Shown here one piece after another: positions 7,307 through 12,531 of a stretch of DNA of 12,531 nt (position 1 is the first letter of the stretch; every line of letters begins with the position of its first letter). The stretch is from the NCBI GenBank assembly GCA_023433265.1, contig JAEZDR010000114.1, forward strand, positions 1 through 12,531, read 5' to 3'. The DNA is from Bacteroidota bacterium (GTDB lineage Bacteria > Bacteroidota > Bacteroidia > Chitinophagales > Chitinophagaceae). Position numbers and translations under genes: made by a program. The notes below the pieces were generated by a model that ran no database searches, was not told the origin of the DNA, and saw only the letters and a program-made list of their open reading frames with translations.

Positions 7307-7417
7307 CTTCGCTTTCTTATAATATTCCCAAAAGTTATTCCATTAACCCCAGCCCGCTACGTATAATGCATTAGTTTGATTGAATAGCTTTTACTTCGCA
7401 GCCATTAATAGCTTTCC
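7307..7417. promoter_or_regulatory. Divergent promoter region between the small unknown gene and bshC
   Basis: This 111-bp AT-rich gap must hold the promoters for the leftward 83-residue gene and the rightward bshC-pur cluster. On the minus strand TAACTTTTG lies about 27 nt before the 7306 ATG, one base off the TAnnTTTG consensus. On the plus strand TTTG occurs at 7375-7378 and TAGCTTTT at 7385-7392, but their spacing does not fit a canonical promoter. No terminator or RNA gene is seen. Confidence 0.35.
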
Positions 7418-9019
7418 ATGCCGGTAGAGCATCATTATTTGCCATATAATAAAACAAGAGCCTTCTCAGTAATCGTAAACCATTACCTTGATGGGGTAGC
7501 CTCGTTGCAACCGTTTTATCAGTATGCTCCTAACCTTAACGGGCTAAAACAGGCATTGCAAAACCGAAGCTTTTCCAATGGGGACAGGCAGCTTTTGTCT
7601 TCTTCATTGCTGCAGCAGTATAGCGCTCTGGGCCTGTCTAATCAAAATGTGCTGGATAATATTCAATTGTTGCAACAGCAGCAAACGTTTACTGTAACCA
7701 CGGCGCACCAGCCTAATCTCTTTACCGGTCCACTTTATTTTATTTACAAAATAGTTCATGCTATTGTCCTCGCTAAAGAGCTTGCCAGCCAATTTCCAGG
7801 ATACAACTTCGTACCTGTTTATTACATGGGAAGCGAAGATGCCGACCTTGACGAACTTGGCGTAGCCACCATCATGGGCGAAGCTTACCGTTGGAATACA
7901 CTGCAGCAAGGAGCGGTTGGAAGAATGAAGGTGGATAAACAATTGCTGCAACTGATTGATAGGATGCACGGACAGTTGGCAGTTCTTCCATACGGTAGCG
8001 AATTAATAAAGCTATTCAAACAGTGTTATGTATTAGGGGATGTTATCCAGGATTGTACTACCCGCCTTGTTGATTCGCTCTTTGGTGATTATGGTCTTGT
8101 AGTTCTCAATCCAGACGACGCCGCTCTCAAAGGTCGTTTTGTTTCAGTAGTAGAAAAAGAGCTGAAAGAGCAATTCTCCCACAAACTCGTCCAGCAAACC
8201 ATCTCAGCTTTTCCTGCTGAGTATAAAATACAGGCTGCCGGCCGGGAAATCAACCTTTTCTATCTTCTCGATGATAAGAGGGAGCGCATCATTCAAGATC
8301 ACGAAGAATTTGCTGTTCCCGCGCTTGGACTTCAATTCACCCTTCCTCAAATCCTGCAGGAAGCAAATCAACACCCAGAAAGGTTTAGCCCAAACGTGAT
8401 ACTTAGGGCTGCCTTCCAGGAAACCATCCTGCCAAACATCGCGTTTATTGGGGGAGGAGCTGAACTCGCCTATTGGATGGAACTTAAGGAGGTCTTCTCT
8501 GAACTTTCTATTCCTTACCCCGTATTAATACTCCGCAACTCATTCTCCCTCGTCACTAAAAAACATATTGACACATTGCGGCACCAGGGCCTTGCTATCG
8601 AACATATGTTCAGCTCTCCCGCAGAAGCAATTAAACTTATCACCTTACGGGAGGATGGCAGCAATCTATTGCTACCCCAGGAGAGAGAGGCGTTGCTTGA
8701 ATTCTATAAGGCTTTACAACAAAAGGCCGCTGCTGTCGACAGCACGCTCGCCGCACATGTGAGTAATCTCTCTGCCAAAGCATTGAAGTTGCTGGATGCC
8801 CTGGAGAAAAAGATGATAAAAGCAGGGAAACGAAAGCACAGTGATACTTTGTCTAAGCTGGAATACCTAAACAATGCGGTTTTCCCCGGCGGTTCTTTAC
8901 AGGAGCGTAAAGAAAACTTTGCATCTTATTATTCGCTGTTTGGCAGAAACTTTATAGAAACCCTTATTCAGTACTCACTGGCCTGGCAGCAGCAGTACAC
9001 AGTATTAGTGTTGTCCTGA
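7418..9019 (+). CDS. bshC: Bacillithiol biosynthesis cysteine-adding enzyme BshC
   Basis: A 533-residue cytoplasmic protein assigned to the last step of bacillithiol synthesis, joining cysteine to GlcN-malate. Family motifs are TAHQPNLFTGPLYFIYK at 95-111 (equivalent to GQQAGLLTGPLYTIHK in B. subtilis), YYMGSEDADLDEL at 135-147, and RFSPNVILRAAFQETILPN at 322-340 running into IAFIGGGAELAYWMELK at 341-357, followed by PVLILRNS near 368-375. The C-terminal 430-480 is helical and charged, matching the coiled-coil arm of the family. One oddity is SEDADL where the B. subtilis motif reads GEDHDF, so a conserved His is Ala here. The ATG at 7418 gives the normal length. It is the first gene of a plus-strand cluster with purK (73 bp later) and purE, while bshB1 is 4.2 kb away on the other strand. 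Confidence 0.93.
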   Translation: MPVEHHYLPYNKTRAFSVIVNHYLDGVASLQPFYQYAPNLNGLKQALQNRSFSNGDRQLLSSSLLQQYSALGLSNQNVLDNIQLLQQQQTFTVTTAHQPNLFTGPLYFIYKIVHAIVLAKELASQFPGYNFVPVYYMGSEDADLDELGVATIMGEAYRWNTLQQGAVGRMKVDKQLLQLIDRMHGQLAVLPYGSELIKLFKQCYVLGDVIQDCTTRLVDSLFGDYGLVVLNPDDAALKGRFVSVVEKELKEQFSHKLVQQTISAFPAEYKIQAAGREINLFYLLDDKRERIIQDHEEFAVPALGLQFTLPQILQEANQHPERFSPNVILRAAFQETILPNIAFIGGGAELAYWMELKEVFSELSIPYPVLILRNSFSLVTKKHIDTLRHQGLAIEHMFSSPAEAIKLITLREDGSNLLLPQEREALLEFYKALQQKAAAVDSTLAAHVSNLSAKALKLLDALEKKMIKAGKRKHSDTLSKLEYLNNAVFPGGSLQERKENFASYYSLFGRNFIETLIQYSLAWQQQYTVLVLS

Positions 9020-9092
9020 CTATTCGTTTTTCTTCTCCAGCCTGTGGTAAATTCTATTTTGCCTTTTGCATTAATTGCTATTCCTTAGCCGC

Positions 9093-10217
9093 ATGAAAGT
9101 TGGAATTCTCGGTGGGGGACAGTTAGGAAGGATGTTGCTTCAGGCAGCAGCTAACTACACAGTGGAAACCTTTGTACTTGAAAACGATGTTCATTGCCCT
9201 GCCGCACATCTCTGCCATCATTTTGTAAAAGGTGACATCCGCAACTTCGATGATGTTTACCAATTTGGCCAGGGCCTCGATGCAATCACCATTGAAATTG
9301 AAAATGTCAACATCGATGCTCTCGAAAAACTTGAGCAGGAAGGAGTAGCCGTTTACCCAAAACCATCAGCCCTGCGCATCATAAAAAACAAGATACTGCA
9401 GAAGCAGTTTTATACGCAGTACGAAATCCCTACGGCTGCATTTACCATCACGCAAACCGCTGCTGAGCTTGGGCAACATGCAGGTTTTCTGCCCGCCGTT
9501 CATAAACTAGGGGAAGGGGGCTACGATGGCAAGGGCGTGCAGGTATTGAACTCACCTTCCGATTTCCAAAATGGCTTCAACCAGCCTTCCGTATTGGAAA
9601 AGAAGGTTGATGTTGTAAAAGAAATAGCAATAATCGTAGCGATCGGTTCTGCAGGCGAAGCCGCGCTCTTTCCGCCTTCAGAGATGTTTTTCGATCCTAC
9701 CCTCAATCTGCTCGACTTCCAAATAAGCCCTGCACAGCTTGACGAAAAAGTGTTCTGGAAGGTGGAGGCCATAGCGCTCAGGCTGGTTAAGGGTTTCAAT
9801 AGCCCCGGTCTTTTTGCTATTGAAATGTTTGTAGATACTGCCGGGCAGGTGTTTGTAAACGAAACCGCTCCTCGTGTGCACAACAGCGGTCACCATACCA
9901 TCGAAGCTAATTACTGTAGCCAGTACCACATGCTTTGGCGCATTATGCTAGGACTCCCGCTTGGCAATACGGAACCTATACTTCCGTCGGCCATCGTAAA
10001 CCTTGTTGGGGCTCAGGGTGCCTCAGGGCCTGCAGTTTACGAAGGGCTTGCAGAAGTGCTGAAGATAAATAAAGCTTTCCTGCACCTTTACGGAAAAGCG
10101 CAAACGCGGCCCGGGCGCAAAATGGGCCACGTTACCGTTCTTGGCGCAAACAGGCAGGATCTTATTTTCCAGGCAAACAAAATCAAGCAGGCCATTAAGG
10201 TCTGCACTCATCCATAA
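9093..10217 (+). CDS. purK: 5-(carboxyamino)imidazole ribonucleotide synthase PurK
   Basis: A 374-residue ATP-grasp enzyme that carboxylates AIR with bicarbonate and ATP to give N5-CAIR in purine synthesis. The N-terminal nucleotide-fold motif GILGGGQLGRM is at residues 4-14. The ATP-grasp glycine loop EGGYDGKG is at 141-148. The metal and phosphate-binding segment IEMFVD is at 243-248 and NETAPRVHNSGHHT at 256-269. A late PGRKMGHVTVLG is at 340-351. I chose the ATG at 9093, since MKVGILGGGQ is the expected start; an in-frame TTG at 9075 would add six unsupported residues. It follows bshC by 73 bp and precedes purE by 11 bp, so purK-purE is clearly a unit and bshC probably belongs to it. All key motifs appear intact. 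Confidence 0.96.
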   Translation: MKVGILGGGQLGRMLLQAAANYTVETFVLENDVHCPAAHLCHHFVKGDIRNFDDVYQFGQGLDAITIEIENVNIDALEKLEQEGVAVYPKPSALRIIKNKILQKQFYTQYEIPTAAFTITQTAAELGQHAGFLPAVHKLGEGGYDGKGVQVLNSPSDFQNGFNQPSVLEKKVDVVKEIAIIVAIGSAGEAALFPPSEMFFDPTLNLLDFQISPAQLDEKVFWKVEAIALRLVKGFNSPGLFAIEMFVDTAGQVFVNETAPRVHNSGHHTIEANYCSQYHMLWRIMLGLPLGNTEPILPSAIVNLVGAQGASGPAVYEGLAEVLKINKAFLHLYGKAQTRPGRKMGHVTVLGANRQDLIFQANKIKQAIKVCTHP

Positions 10218-10228
10218 ACCGAGTTTCT

Positions 10229-10768
10229 ATGGCTTCAGACACAGCAGTCTCCGCTTCGCCCCTGGTAGGCATCATTATGGGTAGCGATAGTGACCTCCCC
10301 ATCATGCAGGAAGCAGCACAGGTGCTTACACAGCTACAGGTCCCTTTCGAACTTACCGTAGTTTCTGCCCACCGCACGCCGCAACGTATGGTATTATATG
10401 CCACAGGCGCGCTTTCCCGCGGGCTGAAGGTTATTATTGCGGGTGCAGGTGGCGCAGCCCACCTTCCCGGTATGGTAGCCTCTCTTACCACGCTTCCAGT
10501 AATCGGGGTGCCGGTTAAATCTTCCAACTCAATAGATGGGTGGGACTCGTTGCTGAGCATCCTACAAATGCCGGCGGGGGTTCCTGTTGCCACCGTAGCA
10601 TTAAATGGCGCAAAAAATGCGGGCATACTTGCTGCGCAAATCATTGCTACCAGCCATCCGGTGGTGCAGCAAAACCTGATAGCTTTTAAACAAAATATGG
10701 AGCATGCAGTACTGCAAAAAGTGGACTCTCTTAGGGATAACGGCTTTACTAATCTTTTCGATAAATAG
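10229..10768 (+). CDS. purE: N5-carboxyaminoimidazole ribonucleotide mutase PurE (class I)
   Basis: A 179-residue enzyme converting N5-CAIR to CAIR, the step after PurK. Motifs are GSDSDLPIM at 18-26, SAHRTP at 46-51 with the catalytic-type H48, GAGGAAHLPGM at 72-82 and MPAGVPVATV at 114-123. Class I (mutase) is supported by the adjacent purK. The protein is about ten residues longer than E. coli PurE, with a C-terminal tail DSLRDNGFTNLFDK beyond the usual conserved region. That tail and the preceding helix are encoded where another reading frame (from 10704) supplies a lipoprotein signal peptide, so the 3' 65 bp appear to be dual coding. The ATG at 10229 lies 11 bp after the purK stop. Confidence 0.96.
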   Translation: MASDTAVSASPLVGIIMGSDSDLPIMQEAAQVLTQLQVPFELTVVSAHRTPQRMVLYATGALSRGLKVIIAGAGGAAHLPGMVASLTTLPVIGVPVKSSNSIDGWDSLLSILQMPAGVPVATVALNGAKNAGILAAQIIATSHPVVQQNLIAFKQNMEHAVLQKVDSLRDNGFTNLFDK

Positions 10769-11630
10769 CTGCGCACCCTCGCTTCCCATGCGGTTTGTGG
10801 CTCAAAAGGAGATTGCTTCCTTTTCTTCCGGCTCCTCCGTTGTGTGGCAAAGCGACAGGCTGTTCCTTGTGGGTGATGATCAGCCTTATTTCCTCATGCT
10901 TGACTCCTCGCTGGCCGTCATTGACTCAGTTGCCTACCAGCGCGTGCTCAATAGCCGTATTGGAAAGCAGGCTAAGATAGACCTTGAGGCCTGCGACTTC
11001 GTTAATGGGCAGTTTCTTTGTTTAGGTAGTGGCTCCGCAATGCAGCGCAACAAGCTAATGCTTTACACCCCGCATTCGCCTCGCGCTACCCTGCGGGAGT
11101 CTTCGCTTCAGCAGGATCTCTTTGCCGCTGCCGGCCTGCAGGTAAACGTAGAAGGTTTAGCGCTTGCGGGCTCTCACCTGTTACTTGCAAACAGGGGTAA
11201 CCTTTCGCATCCCTTTAATCACCTCGGCATTGCCGATGCTGTCAAGCTAAAGCCTGGCGCCGCTGCCCCTATAGAATTTAGGTATAAAAAGCCACCGCGC
11301 CTTTTTGCAGGTATATCAGGGTTGCATTATCATGCACCTGCGGACCGGCTTTATTTTACCGCCTCTACCGAAGCCGCGGCTTCTGCTATGGAAGATGGCG
11401 CTATTGGCGATAGCTATCTTGGTTATATTGATAATATCAGCGCCCAATTGCAGCAGCCCGTTATTTATGCTACGGCACTTTACAATCTATCCCGGTTTCA
11501 TTCCGCATTCCGCGGCCATAAGATAGAATCTGTAACCATAAGAAGTCACCAGGGCGGCCGAAGTTTTTACCTCGTTTCAGACAACGACGATGGCAGAAGC
11601 ACCGTGTTTCTCCTTGAAGCAAAGGAATAG
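10704..11630 (+). CDS. Predicted lipoprotein, beta-propeller-like, unknown function
   Basis: A 308-residue predicted lipoprotein. From the ATG at 10704 the N-terminus reads as a type II signal peptide: CKKW, hydrophobic TLLGITALLIF, then SINSC with C23 as the lipidated cysteine, so it would sit on a membrane facing the periplasm. The body shows repeated strand-rich motifs: KIDLEACDF (91-99), LGSGSAMQRNKL (107-118), NVEGLAL (148-154), NRGN (163-166), FTASTE (218-223), DGAIGDSYLGYI (231-242) and LVSDNDDGRS (290-299). These resemble a Bacteroidota family I recall as DUF6929, probably propeller-like; that assignment is from memory and tentative. The start overlaps purE by 65 bp in the +1 frame. 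An alternative ATG at 10788 avoids the overlap but loses the signal peptide, leaving a protein without export. Confidence 0.8.
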   Translation: MQYCKKWTLLGITALLIFSINSCAPSLPMRFVAQKEIASFSSGSSVVWQSDRLFLVGDDQPYFLMLDSSLAVIDSVAYQRVLNSRIGKQAKIDLEACDFVNGQFLCLGSGSAMQRNKLMLYTPHSPRATLRESSLQQDLFAAAGLQVNVEGLALAGSHLLLANRGNLSHPFNHLGIADAVKLKPGAAAPIEFRYKKPPRLFAGISGLHYHAPADRLYFTASTEAAASAMEDGAIGDSYLGYIDNISAQLQQPVIYATALYNLSRFHSAFRGHKIESVTIRSHQGGRSFYLVSDNDDGRSTVFLLEAKE

Positions 11631-11674
11631 GATAACGATTTGCTTTCCGCTCCTTTGCCACTGTATTTGAGGAA

Positions 11675-11720
11675 AATAAAAAAGGGCACTACAAATAACC
11701 GTTGGCCAGGTGTGGTGCCC
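11675..11720 (-). terminator. Rho-independent terminator of the KDG kinase gene
   Basis: On the minus strand a 10-bp stem, GGGCACCACA paired with TGTAGTGCCC (one internal C-A mismatch), encloses a loop of about 17 nt and is followed directly by TTTTTTATTTT. The hairpin starts about 17 nt after the kinase stop codon at 11738. The T-run lies only on the minus-strand side, so it serves the leftward gene and also shields the lipoprotein gene that ends at 11630. Confidence 0.8.
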
Positions 11721-11737
11721 GTAAATTGATAGAATAA

Positions 11738-12531
11738 TTATCGTTGAACCCGTCCTGAAGCGTCGCCCTTCATAAGGTCCTGCACCTCTTTCAAGGTTGC
11801 ATGATTGAGGTCGCCTGGAATGGTGTGCTTTAGGGAAGAGGCCGCTACACCAAACTCAGCCGCCTCGCTCATCGGCATGCCGGTTACCAGGCCGTAGATA
11901 AAACCGCTGGCAAATGAGTCGCCGCTACCTACCCTATCTACTATACGTACATCATACTTGCGGGTGTGGTAAAACTCATTACCATCATAGACTAATGCAC
12001 TCCACCCATTGTCAGATGCACTATGGCTTTCCCGTAAAGTGGATGCTATATATTTGAAGCCGAACTTATCTTTCATTTGACTAAAGACGCTCTTATACCC
12101 CGAAAGGTTAAGCTCACCCTTTGTAATGTCAGTGCCCTCGGACTTGAAACCTAGCGTGGTTTCCGCATCTTCTTCATTGCCTATGCATACATCCACGTAT
12201 TGGCAAAGGCGGGTCATTACTTCTCTTGCTTTTTCCTTACTCCATAGTTTTTTACGGTAGTTCAGGTCGATGCTTGTTGTTATTCCTTTTGCTTTTGCAG
12301 CTTTCAAAGCAGCTTCGGTAAGTGCAGCAGCCTTATCGCTCAAAGCTGGTGTAATACCTGTAGTATGAAACCAAGAAGCACGATCAAACAAGGCATCAAA
12401 GTCAAATTCAGAAGCATCCACATCTGCGATGGCGGCGCCTGCCCTGTCATAAATTACCTGGCTGGCACGCATTGATGCACCGGTCTCCAGGAAGTAAATA
12501 CCAAGGCGCTGTCCACCTCGGGCTACATCTT
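11738..12531 (-). CDS. kdgK: 2-keto-3-deoxygluconate kinase, PfkB family (partial, N-terminus off the right edge)
   Basis: A sugar kinase phosphorylating 2-keto-3-deoxygluconate to KDPG, in uronate/pectin catabolism and Entner-Doudoroff-type routes. The frame stays open to the right edge and 263 residues are visible; reading upstream of the ATG at 12472 gives RLGIYFLETGAS, a conserved KDG-kinase substrate-site segment. The internal ATG is therefore not the start, and about 80 residues are missing. Other features are FHTTGITPALS, SIDLNYRKKLW (the typical KDG kinase DxNYRxxLW segment), IGNEEDAE, and the PfkB C-terminal signature VDRVGSGDSFASGFIYG, whose GSGD carries the catalytic Asp and anion hole. 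Nothing in view shows whether a KDPG aldolase gene is adjacent. It ends with its own terminator at 11675-11720. Confidence 0.92.
   Translation of the reverse strand, partial: DVARGGQRLGIYFLETGASMRASQVIYDRAGAAIADVDASEFDFDALFDRASWFHTTGITPALSDKAAALTEAALKAAKAKGITTSIDLNYRKKLWSKEKAREVMTRLCQYVDVCIGNEEDAETTLGFKSEGTDITKGELNLSGYKSVFSQMKDKFGFKYIASTLRESHSASDNGWSALVYDGNEFYHTRKYDVRIVDRVGSGDSFASGFIYGLVTGMPMSEAAEFGVAASSLKHTIPGDLNHATLKEVQDLMKGDASGRVQR

Noticed and set aside
7604..7969. 121-codon minus-strand open frame
   Set aside because: Lies wholly inside bshC on the opposite strand; composition mirrors the bshC codons.
10195..10776. 193-codon minus-strand open frame covering all of purE
   Set aside because: It is antisense to an unmistakable purE, and its Cys/Ser/Pro-rich product has no recognisable fold or family.
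11619..11658. Inverted repeat GCAAAGGA / TCCTTTGC at the end of the lipoprotein gene
   Set aside because: The 24-nt loop and absence of a following T-run make it a poor terminator; part of the stem is coding sequence. It could be chance.
12470..12472. ATG as start of the KDG kinase gene
   Set aside because: The frame continues upstream to the window edge and encodes a conserved kinase segment (RLGIYFLETGAS), so the true start lies outside.
1..12531. A new defence system, mobile element, CRISPR array or RNA gene
   Set aside because: I looked for repeats, transposase or integrase motifs, tRNA-like folds and nuclease or helicase motifs on both strands and saw none. Most genes belong to recognised or conserved families of a core chromosome.

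Overview
The window looks like an ordinary chromosomal segment of a Bacteroidota bacterium, most likely in or near the Chitinophagaceae. The grounds are an ECF sigma factor followed by a membrane-anchored anti-sigma-like gene, a DUF4294 protein, bacillithiol genes (bshB1 and bshC), a fused trehalose synthase/phosphatase, A-rich leaders without strong Shine-Dalgarno sequences, and a TAnnTTTG-type -7 element before the sigma gene. I see no mobile element, tRNA, rRNA, CRISPR array or phage gene.

Layout. Positions 1-1198 (minus) hold an ECF sigma factor whose 3' end overlaps the start of a single-pass membrane protein that runs off the left edge. A strong hairpin terminator at 1313-1344 separates this pair from a minus-strand unit, bshB1 followed by a membrane fatty acid desaturase (3206 to 1374). 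A secreted DUF4294 protein (3935-3318, minus, GTG start) follows. It diverges across about 300 bp from a conserved acidic protein of unknown function (4234-4797, plus). That gene converges, with only 2 bp between stop codons, on the OtsA-OtsB trehalose enzyme (6977-4800, minus). Upstream of it are a 7-bp inverted repeat and a small unknown protein (7306-7055, minus).

From 7418 a plus-strand cluster runs bshC, purK, purE and a predicted lipoprotein whose signal peptide appears to be encoded inside the 3' end of purE. A minus-strand 2-keto-3-deoxygluconate kinase enters from the right edge (12531-11738) and ends in its own hairpin terminator.

How the genes work together. bshB1 and bshC supply two of the three steps of bacillithiol synthesis; bshA is not in view. 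purK and purE form the two-step AIR to CAIR route of purine synthesis. The OtsAB fusion makes trehalose from UDP-glucose and glucose-6-phosphate. KDG kinase feeds uronate or gluconate catabolism. Bacillithiol, trehalose and fatty-acid desaturation all fit stress adaptation, but a functional link between them is inference. I found no convincing new defence or mobile system. The points most worth a second look are the purE/lipoprotein overlap, the dyad before otsAB, the altered EDHDF-type motif in BshC, and the conserved unknown proteins.
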